From assembly GCF_019720915.1 (NCBI RefSeq), contig NZ_JAHKSI010000003.1, positions 186,001-250,000 on the forward strand: 64,000 nt of DNA, read 5' to 3'. This document shows positions 16,485 to 25,159 of the stretch, piece by piece (position 1 is the first letter of the stretch; each line of letters starts with the position of its first letter). The translations under genes were made by a program, and so were the position numbers. The DNA is from Alkalihalobacillus sp. TS-13 (GTDB lineage Bacteria; Bacillota; Bacilli; Bacillales; Fictibacillaceae). The notes under the pieces are model-generated. The model ran no database searches. It was not told the origin of the DNA and saw only the letters and a list, made by a program, of their open reading frames with translations.

Positions 16485-18224
16485 TTAAGGGCTTACTTCG
16501 ATGTGCTGAAAAGCTTTGACATCGAATAGACCTAGATCAGTCAATTTCAAGGCTGGTATGACGGGCAAGGTTAGAAATGAAAGGGTCAAAAATGGATTGA
16601 ATCCACCATTGAAACCAAGATCAGCAAGTCCTTTCTTCAATTGTTGAAGCCCAGCGGCAATCGAACGGAAACCTCGATCAGACATCAAACCAGCAATCGG
16701 AAGGGAAAGTGAGGCGAGTATTTCTCCATTTTTGACGATGACCAGTCCGCCATTCATCTCTCCCAGGGTTTTCACTGCGAGCAGGAGATCTTCATCATTC
16801 ATTCCCGTAGCGACGATATTATGCGAATCATGGGCGATGGTCGTTGCAATCGCTCCATTTTCGAAACCGAATCCTTTTATGATCCCTAATCCAACATTCC
16901 CCGTATTTTTATGTCTTTCAACGACGACTAATTTTTGCTGATCCATTTTCCTAGAAGGGACAAATACGCCGTTTTCAGCTACGACGGTTTCTTGCAGGTG
17001 ATTGGTCATCAATTGATTCGGTATGATTCCGATGATGTTCGCCGATCCTGTCTTCGCGATCGTAATTTGCAGATCTTTCTTCTCGAGTTCTGGAACTTTT
17101 ACAGTATTCAGCAACTTTTGTCCTGGATTTTCCTTCTTTACTAGACTCCCGACATACTCACCATCCCGTGCCACGAGCTGTCCAGATTTATAGACTTCTT
17201 TTATATTGATTGAACCCAACTCATCTAACAGTAGAAAATCAGCCTCATAACCTGGTGCGATGGCGCCTTTCTGCCTAAATCCATAGCATTCCGCGGCGTT
17301 CAGGGAGGCCATCTGGATAGCAATCAGAGGATCTAACCCATACCGGATCGCTGAACGGACATTATAGTCGATGCTTCCTTCCTGAATGAGATCATCCAGG
17401 TGTTTATCATCTGTGCAGAATAGGCAGCGCCGTGCATTGTTATGGTTGACGACCGGTATCAGCGATTTCAAATCTTTTGCTATGGACCCTTCACGGATCA
17501 AGAGATACATGCCACGTCTTAAACGTTCTTTAGCATCCTCAACCGTATTGCACTCATGATCTGTTTTAATTCCCGCTGCCTTGTAGACATTGATGGCGTC
17601 AGGATCCAATCCGGCGAGATGGCCATCCATCTGCATGCTGTATTTTGAAGTCATAGTGATTTTATCAATCATCGAGTCAGCAGCTGTCCGCAATGAAGGA
17701 TAGTCCATTACTTCTGCTAATCCGAGGACATTCGGATGGTTATAAAAAGGCTCTAGGTCAGACGCTGTCAACTCTGCCCCTGAGTTCTCTACTGATGTTG
17801 CCGGAACACAGGAAGGGAGCATGAAATAGACATCCAATGGTATGTTCTTAGAATTGTCCAGCATGAAGTTGATTCCATCCGTTCCTGATACATTTGCGAT
17901 TTCGTGAGGGTCTGTAATGACAGTTGTCACACCATGGGGAAGGGCGACTTTACTGAATTCAGCAGGTGTCACCATGGAAGACTCGATATGGACATGTCCA
18001 TCGATGAAAGAAGGACAGACATAACGGTTTTCAGCATCAATGATCTGTTCCCCCTTAAACGTACCAATTCCGATGAACATCCCGTCAACAATCGCGAGGT
18101 CCCCTTTGATAATCTCAAGGTTGAAGACATCGATGATACGACCGTTTTTAATGACGGTATCGGCTGGTGTCTCTCCACTTGCTACTGCAATCCATTTCTT
18201 CAACTGCTCTTTAGTCTGGCTCAT
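16485..18224 (-). CDS. ade: Adenine deaminase
   Basis: A 579-residue metal-dependent amidohydrolase converting adenine to hypoxanthine and ammonia in purine salvage. The N-terminal beta domain (DTVIKNGRIIDVFNLEI) leads into the metal site PSFIDGHVHIESSMVTP, near residue 75. The ADE-type segment TVITDPHEIANVSG follows, then MDGHLAGLDPDAINVYKAAG with further metal ligands and a catalytic-type FCTDDKHLDD. The C-terminal adenine deaminase domain includes ATTIAHDSHNIVATG near residue 425. Length matches B. subtilis AdeC (about 577). RBS GGGAGGG lies upstream. It is transcribed through a purine riboswitch and leader terminator (18356-18506). Confidence 0.95.
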   Translation of the reverse strand: MSQTKEQLKKWIAVASGETPADTVIKNGRIIDVFNLEIIKGDLAIVDGMFIGIGTFKGEQIIDAENRYVCPSFIDGHVHIESSMVTPAEFSKVALPHGVTTVITDPHEIANVSGTDGINFMLDNSKNIPLDVYFMLPSCVPATSVENSGAELTASDLEPFYNHPNVLGLAEVMDYPSLRTAADSMIDKITMTSKYSMQMDGHLAGLDPDAINVYKAAGIKTDHECNTVEDAKERLRRGMYLLIREGSIAKDLKSLIPVVNHNNARRCLFCTDDKHLDDLIQEGSIDYNVRSAIRYGLDPLIAIQMASLNAAECYGFRQKGAIAPGYEADFLLLDELGSINIKEVYKSGQLVARDGEYVGSLVKKENPGQKLLNTVKVPELEKKDLQITIAKTGSANIIGIIPNQLMTNHLQETVVAENGVFVPSRKMDQQKLVVVERHKNTGNVGLGIIKGFGFENGAIATTIAHDSHNIVATGMNDEDLLLAVKTLGEMNGGLVIVKNGEILASLSLPIAGLMSDRGFRSIAAGLQQLKKGLADLGFNGGFNPFLTLSFLTLPVIPALKLTDLGLFDVKAFQHIEVSP

Positions 18225-18355
18225 ATTTTTCCCTCCCTAGAAAATAGACTTTTTATAGAATATCTCTTCATACGATATTTGTGAAACTCCTGCGTTTCGC
18301 TCGCGAAAAGGGAGTGATTTTTGCAGAAATCAATTTAAGAATAAAAGAGCCCAAA

Positions 18356-18382
18356 ATAAAAAAGCCTAGATTCACCTAGGGT
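18356..18382 (-). terminator. Leader terminator of the purine riboswitch
   Basis: On the minus strand CCTAG-GTGAAT-CTAGG is followed by CTTTTTTATTTT, about 60 nt after the aptamer. It would be the OFF-state terminator of the expression platform. Confidence 0.65.
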
Positions 18383-18439
18383 TTGACATAGAGAAGGATA
18401 ATCGGAGGTTTATACGTACACAAGTAACTCCTATTTTTT

Positions 18440-18506
18440 CTCGTAGTCAAACCATTTACGGTAGTTTGGTAGAAACTTTTGGACCATATCTCCAACATTA
18501 TACGAG
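18440..18506 (-). ncRNA. Purine riboswitch aptamer, guanine-type (C74)
   Basis: Read on the minus strand, the 67-nt element has P1 strands CTCGTA/TACGAG, then TATAATGTTGGAGATATGG. The L2/L3 and junction sequences include AGTTTCTACC, and the 3' part is CCGTAAATGGTTTGACTACG. The conserved junctions (TATAAT, GATATGG, GTTTCTACC, CCGTAAA, GACTA) match the xpt-type aptamer. The specificity base in GACTA is C, the guanine/hypoxanthine form; adenine aptamers have U there. It lies 216 nt upstream of adenine deaminase. Confidence 0.9.
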
Positions 18507-18551
18507 TGGATCAGTTAATAATATTTTGTTTTTAAAATAATTAGTATACAT

Positions 18552-18579
18552 TCTATATGCCGCTAGGAAGGCGTGTCAA
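18552..18579 (-). promoter_or_regulatory. Promoter for riboswitch-ade transcript
   Basis: On the minus strand a perfect -35 TTGACA (18574-18579) is separated by 16 nt from TATAGA (18552-18557), with TAGAAT as an alternative -10. Transcription would begin near 18540, just before the aptamer. Confidence 0.65.
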
Positions 18580-18644
18580 CACTAATCAAAGATGTTCGTA
18601 ATTTCAAACAAGGCATATTTAAACTAAACTGGACAGGTTTCTTG

Positions 18645-18806
18645 TCAAAAAAAGAAAGAGGACTATAGCCTGATCCCTCCGACCCGTTTCGGTTTAGAGC
18701 TGTATAATTAAAAGGAATTTTCGGAGAATGCATTTTCCCGACAAGTCCTGTAAACGCTTGTCGTTGTTGTGTTTTGGAGTTCTGTACTGGCAGGCTCTTT
18801 TTCTTT
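18645..18806 (+). ncRNA. Candidate structured RNA upstream of the RND exporter
   Basis: AGCCTG near 18663 can pair with CAGGCT near 18791, closing about 130 nt. The end is CTCTTTTTCTTTT, like a terminator. Inside, CGACAAG (18739-18745) pairs perfectly with CTTGTCG (18757-18763). I do not recognise a family. The start region (AAAAAAAGAAAGAGGACTA) resembles 29140-29165. Confidence 0.35.
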
Positions 18807-18867
18807 TAAATAAAAATTGGAAAGAATATCTTAATTTTCCCTTAAATATACTACTTATTGTTGTTTG

Positions 18868-18887
18868 TGTAATACAAAAGTATTACA
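18868..18887. promoter_or_regulatory. Perfect 20-bp palindrome, probable operator of the exporter gene
   Basis: TGTAATACAAAAGTATTACA has 8-bp perfect arms. It lies 55 nt before the exporter start, where a TetR- or MarR-type repressor would bind. No regulator gene is adjacent. Confidence 0.65.
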
Positions 18888-18941
18888 ATAGAGCTTATTA
18901 ATGGAAAAAAATGAAAAATGCAAGGGTTTGGGGGAGAATAC

Positions 18942-21900
18942 ATGAGGTTGCTGCAGTTATTATTGAAACGTAAGATCATCGTTGCATTGTTATTCGTTTT
19001 TGTACTTATTACTGGAAGTTTCGCAACGATCAAGCTGGATAAAGAGTTGATGCCGCCTGTTGACTTCGATGGAGCGTTCATTGATGTCATGGCTGGAGAG
19101 ATGAATGCTTCTGAAGTGGAGCGGCTGATTACGAATCCGGTTGAACAAAGGCTTTCGGGTATTGAGGGAGTCGAGGAAGTCAATTCGACGACCAACATCG
19201 GAAGAGCGAGTCTTCAGATGACATTTGAAAGCGGCCGTGGGGATGAAGTGTATCGCGAAGTCGAATCAGCGGTGAACTCTATGAAACCGGAATTGACTGG
19301 TGCTGAAGAAATCCTTACCTATAAGATGTCTACGAATCAACCATTTGAATATTACATGGATCTTTCTGATGGTCCGATGGAAGAAATGACGTTGTTTGCA
19401 AAGGAAACCCTTAAGCCGCGTCTTGAGGCGTTGCCGGAAGTCCGTGAAGTGACTTTCATGGGTCTTGAAGAGAACGAAGTATTGATTGAGCTGGATCGTG
19501 ATAAATTACTAGAATACCAGCTGGATCCGTCACAGATTCTAGGAATCATCCAAAATGAAAATGCCGAGGCTTCCCTCGGTGCTTTTTCTGAGGAAGAGAG
19601 TCAGCCGACACTCCGCTGGGACACTACTTTCACGAATGTGGAGGATCTGGAGAAACTACGTATTCCAACGGCTAACGGGGTTGAAACGTTGGATACGTTT
19701 GCAGATATCAAGGTTCAACCTATCGAGAATACTTCTTCCGTTTGGAAAGAAGGATCGAATGAATTTGTTTTTATACAAGTAGGGCGTGTCTCTGATGTCA
19801 CTCAAATTGAAATGACGGAAGCGATCCGTGCAGAGGTTGCAGATATCCGAGAAGAGGGTCTGGTGCAAGGCTTTGAAATGAATGAAGTCATCGCTTTATC
19901 AGATTATGTGGAGGAATCCATCAGTGGTGTCACGGACAATATTATCATCGGAGCAATTGTCGCACTTGCGATCCTATTGTTGTTCCTGCGTAACATCAGA
20001 GCGACGGTCATCATCGGCCTGTCCATACCGACGTCGATCCTACTGACATTTTTATCAATGTGGCTGTTGGATTACAGCTTCAACATGCTCAGCCTGATCG
20101 CACTCGGTTTAGGAATCGGAATGATGGTTGACTCTTCAATCGTCATACTAGAATCGATCTACAGCAAGAAAGAGCAGGGATTAGAGAATGTGCAAGCCGT
20201 ATTGCAAGGGACCAGAGAGGTTGCGACAGCTGTTTTTGCATCGATGCTGACGACCATCGTCGTGTTCTTGCCAATAGGCTTGATGGGTGGAGAAGTCGGT
20301 AAATTCATGATCATTCTTTCTGTGGTCATTGCTGTAACCTTGATAAGTTCCGTCCTCATTGCCTTTACACTTATTCCGACTCTTTCTGAGAACTTTTTAC
20401 GATTGAAAAAGAAAAAAGAGAATCAAAAAGAAAATCTGCTCATAAGAAAATATGGAAGTACAGTCGCGTGGATGGCGAAGAAAAAACGCAACCGCTTTGG
20501 GATGATCGGTTTGTTTTTGGTCGTGCTTATCGGATCATTGCTCTTGGTGACAAAGATACCTATGACGATCATGCCGGATGTCCTCAACCGTTATGCTGAA
20601 TTGGCGATCAATCTTGAACCAGGCGTTGATCTAGATGATCGCAGGGCAATCGTGGAAGAGATGAATGACCGGTTGTCTGCTGTTCAAGATGTGGAGAGCC
20701 ATTACGTGATTGATAATGGGAATATGTTCTTTGCCCCGATCAACATGACCAAAGGTGACGAAATAACTCGAGAGCAGAAGGAAGTTAATGAGGACATTTT
20801 GAAAACCCTTCGCGAAATGACTGAAGATTTTCCGATTAAAAGTGTCGATAATGCAATGTCGGCTGGTGGAGGATCTCCGGTACAGATTAATGTAAAAGGG
20901 GAAAATTTTGAAGAGCTCGCGTTGATTTCGGAAGATTTGAAGAAGGAATTGAGCGAAATTGAAGGGATTGTCGCTGTTACAAGTACCAATGAACGACAAT
21001 CTCAAGAGCAACAAATTCTGTTGAAGGAAGATGCGATAGAAGAAGATGGATTGACGTCTCAGCAGCTCAAACAATCGATCCAGCAATTATCGATGGAAAT
21101 GCCGGTCGGTGAGATGGATAGTGGTGGCGAAATGATCCCGATCAAATTGGCGATCGATGAAAAGCTAACGACTGAAGCGGATCTGCTTGACTTGGAGATT
21201 CCAACACCTGTCGGAATGGAGAAACTTTCAAAATATGTAGAATTTGAGACGGTTGGAGTACCTAATCAGATTTCGCATGTGGATGGAGAACGTTTTGTCA
21301 CGATCCAGGCGGATATTGAAGGGCGCGATCTAGGATCCATCAATCGTGACGTGCAAAAAGTGATCGAGTCCTATGATTCGTCTTCAGGATATACCGTAGC
21401 CGCTGCTGGAGATTTAGAACAACAGCAGGAATTGATTCAAGAGATGGTTATGATCCTGGCTATTGCGATTTTCTTAGTGTATGTGGTCATGGCGATCCAG
21501 TTCAACAATCTTGCGCACCCGCTTGTCGTCATGTCAGTGATTCCAATGACGGTTGTAGGTGTCATCCTCGGCTTGTTCATTACACAGAGCGAGCTGAGTA
21601 CGATGTCGGGCATGGGAATCATCATGCTCATCGGAATTGTGTTGAACAATGCAATTTTGCTGATTGATCGTACGAAACAGTTGCGGAATGCAGGGTATAA
21701 TGCGGCTGAAGCCCTTGTTGAGGCTGGTAAAAATCGTATGCGTCCAATCTTCATGACGACCTTGACGACAGCTGGGGCAATGATGCCGTTAGCGTTTGAG
21801 ACAGGGGCTTCTGGCGGGTATCAGGCGCCGCTTGCAATCGTCGTCATTTCAGGCTTATTGTTTGCTACGATGATTACACTCGTCTTGATCCCAGCTGTTT

Positions 21901-21998
21901 ACATGTTGTACAGCGACATCGGAAGAGGGTTCAAACGAATCTTCAGAAGGAAAAAGAAACATAAGAAAAAGGAAGAATCTGTAGAACAAGCAAGCTGA
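18942..21998 (+). CDS. swrC: RND-family multidrug/surfactin exporter (SwrC/AcrB-like)
   Basis: A 1018-residue inner-membrane pump with the RND layout: TM1 near residues 12-30, a large extracellular porter domain, TM2-TM6 at about 335-500, a central loop, TM7, a second porter domain and TM8-TM12 at about 845-1000. The conserved TM4 stretch GLGIGMMVDSSIVILESIY carries the proton-relay Asp. The C-terminal half has the matching GIIMLIGIVLNNAILLIDR. Start chosen for GGGGGAG 6-7 nt upstream. Gram-positive members such as SwrC/YerP export surfactin and other amphiphiles. The C-terminus is highly basic (RRKKKHKKKEE). A palindromic operator candidate precedes it. Confidence 0.9.
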   Translation: MRLLQLLLKRKIIVALLFVFVLITGSFATIKLDKELMPPVDFDGAFIDVMAGEMNASEVERLITNPVEQRLSGIEGVEEVNSTTNIGRASLQMTFESGRGDEVYREVESAVNSMKPELTGAEEILTYKMSTNQPFEYYMDLSDGPMEEMTLFAKETLKPRLEALPEVREVTFMGLEENEVLIELDRDKLLEYQLDPSQILGIIQNENAEASLGAFSEEESQPTLRWDTTFTNVEDLEKLRIPTANGVETLDTFADIKVQPIENTSSVWKEGSNEFVFIQVGRVSDVTQIEMTEAIRAEVADIREEGLVQGFEMNEVIALSDYVEESISGVTDNIIIGAIVALAILLLFLRNIRATVIIGLSIPTSILLTFLSMWLLDYSFNMLSLIALGLGIGMMVDSSIVILESIYSKKEQGLENVQAVLQGTREVATAVFASMLTTIVVFLPIGLMGGEVGKFMIILSVVIAVTLISSVLIAFTLIPTLSENFLRLKKKKENQKENLLIRKYGSTVAWMAKKKRNRFGMIGLFLVVLIGSLLLVTKIPMTIMPDVLNRYAELAINLEPGVDLDDRRAIVEEMNDRLSAVQDVESHYVIDNGNMFFAPINMTKGDEITREQKEVNEDILKTLREMTEDFPIKSVDNAMSAGGGSPVQINVKGENFEELALISEDLKKELSEIEGIVAVTSTNERQSQEQQILLKEDAIEEDGLTSQQLKQSIQQLSMEMPVGEMDSGGEMIPIKLAIDEKLTTEADLLDLEIPTPVGMEKLSKYVEFETVGVPNQISHVDGERFVTIQADIEGRDLGSINRDVQKVIESYDSSSGYTVAAAGDLEQQQELIQEMVMILAIAIFLVYVVMAIQFNNLAHPLVVMSVIPMTVVGVILGLFITQSELSTMSGMGIIMLIGIVLNNAILLIDRTKQLRNAGYNAAEALVEAGKNRMRPIFMTTLTTAGAMMPLAFETGASGGYQAPLAIVVISGLLFATMITLVLIPAVYMLYSDIGRGFKRIFRRKKKHKKKEESVEQAS

Positions 21999-22013
21999 GG
22001 TTGTTAGAAGTGG

Positions 22014-22050
22014 AAACCACATCGGTCGGAATGGCCGGTGTGGTTTTTTG
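22014..22050 (+). terminator. Intrinsic terminator after exporter
   Basis: AACCACATCGG and CCGGTGTGGTT form a strong stem, followed by TTTTTTG. Confidence 0.88.
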
Positions 22051-22087
22051 TTAATATGTACCACCACAAATAGTTTTCAGAAAATTG

Positions 22088-22116
22088 TTGACATAAAGTA
22101 ATTTTTTTATTAAGGT
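22088..22116 (+). promoter_or_regulatory. Promoter of the LacI-type regulator
   Basis: A perfect -35 TTGACA (22088-22093) is followed after 17 nt by a weak -10 TAAGGT (22111-22116). The operator 22132-22147 lies just downstream, where bound repressor would block initiation or elongation. Confidence 0.5.
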
Positions 22117-22131
22117 GTTAAACAAGAAGTG

Positions 22132-22147
22132 ATGAATACGTATTCAT
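22132..22147. promoter_or_regulatory. LacI-type operator O1
   Basis: ATGAATACGTATTCAT is a perfect 16-bp palindrome with the central CG usual for LacI/GalR operators. It sits between the promoter and the RBS of the regulator gene, so autorepression is likely. An identical copy is at 23185. Confidence 0.88.
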
Positions 22148-22160
22148 AGGAGAAAAGGCC

Positions 22161-23159
22161 ATGGTCTCATCAAAAGATGTTGCAAAACGCGCTGGAGTTT
22201 CCCAGTCTACAGTATCAAGAGTTATGAATAACCCGTCAAAAGTCAGTAAAGTGGCTCGTGAAAGCGTTATTCAAGCTATGGAAGAGTTGAATTATCGACC
22301 GAATTCAGTTGCTCGCTCCCTCGTTAATAAGAAGACGAAGTCAATTGCATTAATCTCTGGTCCTTTACACAACCCATTTTTCGTGGAGACGACCACTTCA
22401 ATTGTCAATTATGCTAAGAGACATGGTTATCATACGAACGTGCATTTCGAGAATTATGGGGATAATATGTCTGTATATAAAGACGTTCTAAGTCACCAGG
22501 TTGATGGAATCATTCTTTCTTCCATTTTCTATGATGATCCCATTTTTGAAGAGTTGCAAAAGCTTGATATTCCATCTATGATGTTCAATCGTAAACATCG
22601 TAAAGGCGGGCATTATGTCGAGATTGATAACATTGTTGCCGGAAAGATGGCGACTGAACACCTATTGGAACTTGGACATAGAGACATTGCTTGGATTGGC
22701 GGAGGTTTGAAAACGTCGACTTTCCACGGTAGGTACAAAGGGTACCATGATGCCCTTAGTGCACGAGGAATTGAAGTGCCCGATCATTTTATCCAAGTGA
22801 CAGACACAACAGCTGAAGAAATCCAGCGTGCATTGGAGTCAATGCTAGCTAGAAAACGTCGTCCAACTGCCATTTTTGCTGCTACGGATTCGATTGCTAT
22901 TTTCATTCTTGACTACCTTCATGAAAAAGGTTATTCCGTCCCAGAAGATATCAGTTTGATCGGAATGGATAATATCGAATGGAGCTCCCATAAAAGTTTC
23001 AATTTGACGACAGTGGGACCTAAAAGTTCAGAAAACCTTGGTCAATTAGCGATTGAAAACCTATTAGATTTAATGGAGTTAGAAGAAATTCAAAAAGAAA
23101 TCAATATTACGATTCAACCAGAGTTGTATATCAGAGAGACAACAAAGGAACTTACCTAG
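22161..23159 (+). CDS. LacI/GalR-family transcriptional regulator of the downstream catabolic operon
   Basis: A 332-residue regulator. The N-terminal HTH (SSKDVAKRAGVSQSTVSRVM, residues 3-22) and hinge helix (NYRPNSVARSLV) are typical. The effector-binding domain follows, with the periplasmic-binding-protein fold: SIALISGPLHNPFF, VDGIILSS, IGGGLKTSTFHGRYKGY and PTAIFAATDSIAIFILDYL. An RBS (AGGAG) lies 8 nt before the ATG. Two perfect ATGAATACGTATTCAT operators, one before this gene and one before the aldehyde dehydrogenase, mark the likely regulon. The inducer is unknown, probably the imported substrate or a derivative. Confidence 0.92.
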   Translation: MVSSKDVAKRAGVSQSTVSRVMNNPSKVSKVARESVIQAMEELNYRPNSVARSLVNKKTKSIALISGPLHNPFFVETTTSIVNYAKRHGYHTNVHFENYGDNMSVYKDVLSHQVDGIILSSIFYDDPIFEELQKLDIPSMMFNRKHRKGGHYVEIDNIVAGKMATEHLLELGHRDIAWIGGGLKTSTFHGRYKGYHDALSARGIEVPDHFIQVTDTTAEEIQRALESMLARKRRPTAIFAATDSIAIFILDYLHEKGYSVPEDISLIGMDNIEWSSHKSFNLTTVGPKSSENLGQLAIENLLDLMELEEIQKEINITIQPELYIRETTKELT

Positions 23160-23184
23160 TTCGTTCTCTCTTTTTTCAGAAATT

Positions 23185-23200
23185 ATGAATACGTATTCAT
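23185..23200. promoter_or_regulatory. LacI-type operator O2
   Basis: A second perfect ATGAATACGTATTCAT lies 21 nt before the aldehyde dehydrogenase start. A partial third copy (13 of 16 matches, ACGAATACGTATGCAG) is at 23264-23279 inside the coding region. O2 and O3 centres are about 79 bp apart, which would allow looping. Confidence 0.88.
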
Positions 23201-23221
23201 GAAGTGTGGAGGAGAAAACAT

Positions 23222-24652
23222 ATGAAAAAAGGCTTGTTTATTGCTGGTAAAGAAGTTGTGCCTACGAATACGTATGCAGTCATTCAGTCGCATACAGAAG
23301 AAGAAATCGCTCAAGTGGCAGATGCTACAGAGCAGGAAATGAAGGAAGCTATTGATAGTGCCCATGATGCTTTCATTAAAATGAAAGCGCTGACAATGGA
23401 TGAACGTGCTGAAATTCTTTATAAAGCTGCTGAATTACTGGAAGAAGAAAAAGAAGAATTTGCCAGAGTTATTGCGTTAGAAGCCTGTAAGCCGATTACT
23501 GCCGCAAGAGGTGAAATCGACCGCTCCGTTCAAACTTTACGTTTTTCTGGAGAAGAGGCGAAGCAAATTGCTGGAGAATATATTCCACTTGATGCGGCAA
23601 AAGGAGGTGAAGGACGCGACGCTTACACGATCTATGAACCGATCGGTGTTGTTGGAGCAATCACACCATTCAATTTTCCGCTTAATCTAGTCGTTCATAA
23701 AGTCGGACCAGCGCTTGCTTCTGGGAACACAATCATTGTAAAGCCAGCAGAGCAAACACCGCTTTCAAGCTTGATGTTAGCTGAACTGTTTACAAAGGCT
23801 GGCTTGCCTGATGGTGCTTTCAATGTTGTTCCAGGTGAAGGTCCTAAGCTCGGAAAAGTGATGCTCGATGATGTCCGTGTCCAAAAAGTCTCTTTCACAG
23901 GCAGCCCTCAAGTGGGGAAGCTGATCAAGAGTCAAGCTGGATTGAAGCGGGTGACGCTTGAACTTGGAAGTAATTCTGCCTTGTATGTGGATGCTTCTGT
24001 AAAGGATTCACTTGAGCAAATAGCTGAAAAGGCAGTTACTGGTGCATTCATCTACAATGGTCAAGTTTGTATCAGCACTCAACGGATTTATGTACATGAA
24101 GATGTGTTTGAAGCTTTTAAACAATCTTTTGTTGAGAAAACGAATAAGGTGACTTTCGGCGATCCGCTTGATGAAAAGACGATGGTGACCAGCTTGATCA
24201 ACCAAAAATCACAAGAACGTATTCTAAGTTGGATTGATGAAGCAATTGAAAATGGAGCGACTCTTTTGACGGGAGGAGAGAGAAAAGCCAATGGTATTCT
24301 TCCGACAGTTTTAACAGGTATCCAATCATCTGACAAGGTGTCCTGCCAGGAGATTTTCGGACCAGTCGTGGTTTTACAACCAGTCGAAAATCATGAGGAA
24401 GCTCTTCACTTGATGAACGAAAGTGATTTTGGGCTAAATGCAGGGGTTTTCACAAACAACTTGCAACAGGCACTGAAGATAGCTCATGGTCTTGATGTCG
24501 GGCAAGTGCTTGTCAACGACGTTCCTACGACCAGATTCGATCATATGCCATATGGCGGAGTGAAGGACTCGGGGTATGGCCATGAAGGCATCAAATACGC
24601 CATCAAAGAAATGACACGGCTTAAGATGATCAGCTTAAACTACCGCTTTTAA
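23222..24652 (+). CDS. NAD(P)-dependent aldehyde dehydrogenase
   Basis: A 476-residue ALDH-superfamily enzyme oxidising an aldehyde to the acid. Motifs in order: IGVVGAITPFNFPLNLV near residue 140, GNTIIVKPAEQTPLSS near 170, SFTGSPQVGK near 225, the general base Glu in VTLELGSN (about 246) and the catalytic Cys in NGQVCISTQRIY (about 280), with EIFGPVVVLQ near 380. The pattern is nearest the lactaldehyde/sulfolactaldehyde/glyceraldehyde dehydrogenase-like branch, but the substrate cannot be set. Start chosen at the RBS GGAGGAG. It follows operator O2 and is the first structural gene of the operon. Confidence 0.88.
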   Translation: MKKGLFIAGKEVVPTNTYAVIQSHTEEEIAQVADATEQEMKEAIDSAHDAFIKMKALTMDERAEILYKAAELLEEEKEEFARVIALEACKPITAARGEIDRSVQTLRFSGEEAKQIAGEYIPLDAAKGGEGRDAYTIYEPIGVVGAITPFNFPLNLVVHKVGPALASGNTIIVKPAEQTPLSSLMLAELFTKAGLPDGAFNVVPGEGPKLGKVMLDDVRVQKVSFTGSPQVGKLIKSQAGLKRVTLELGSNSALYVDASVKDSLEQIAEKAVTGAFIYNGQVCISTQRIYVHEDVFEAFKQSFVEKTNKVTFGDPLDEKTMVTSLINQKSQERILSWIDEAIENGATLLTGGERKANGILPTVLTGIQSSDKVSCQEIFGPVVVLQPVENHEEALHLMNESDFGLNAGVFTNNLQQALKIAHGLDVGQVLVNDVPTTRFDHMPYGGVKDSGYGHEGIKYAIKEMTRLKMISLNYRF

Positions 24653-24667
24653 ATTGAGGTGATAAAA

Positions 24668-25159
24668 ATGAAAGCGATACCAATTCGTAACAGGCGAACA
24701 ACTAACCCTAGAGAGCTATTACTCTATTATCCGTACCTTTTCTCAAAGTGGAATGTGGAATACAAGCCGTTCATCGGCCGTAAAAAGACTGACCTTCGGT
24801 TCCTGATGACCAACCTTGTAAAAGGGGAAACTTCTATATTGGATCAGCGTCTTGAGACGGAAGAGACTGAGATCGACCCTGAAATCATCCTTTCCCAGAA
24901 ATGGACGCAGAACAAAGCACTAAAGGAAGGACATGAATTTCTAAGAAGGCATTACATTCATAAAATCCGCTCGTGGAGTGTCCCGAGAATCAACCAGGTT
25001 GAATCTTTTCTGATCTACTTGTCTTACGAGATTTATCTGGAGGAGGTGAAGAAAAAGCCTCAACTGGTACTCTATGAATCTATTTCGGAACAAATTGATA
25101 GGGTTGATCGCTATCCTGAAATTCAAAAATTCTTAAAAACAAGGGGTGTATGTTCATGA
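24668..25159 (+). CDS. Hypothetical operon protein, 163 residues
   Basis: The ATG at 24668 follows GAGGTGA at normal spacing; a GTG at 24659 is possible. The product is polar, rich in Arg, Lys and Glu, with no signal peptide or membrane span. Notable stretches are PRELLLYYPYLFSKWNVEY, a central acidic segment (ETEETEIDPE) and HYIHKIRSWSVPRINQVESF. It overlaps the next tiny gene by 4 nt (ATGA), so it is coupled to the symporter system. I do not recognise a family. It may be a subunit, chaperone or regulator of the transporter or dehydrogenases. Confidence 0.7.
   Translation: MKAIPIRNRRTTNPRELLLYYPYLFSKWNVEYKPFIGRKKTDLRFLMTNLVKGETSILDQRLETEETEIDPEIILSQKWTQNKALKEGHEFLRRHYIHKIRSWSVPRINQVESFLIYLSYEIYLEEVKKKPQLVLYESISEQIDRVDRYPEIQKFLKTRGVCS

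Noticed and set aside
18672-18720. GTTTAGAGCTGT as a tracrRNA/CRISPR-like sequence.
   Set aside because: A short match only; no cas9 or array in the window.
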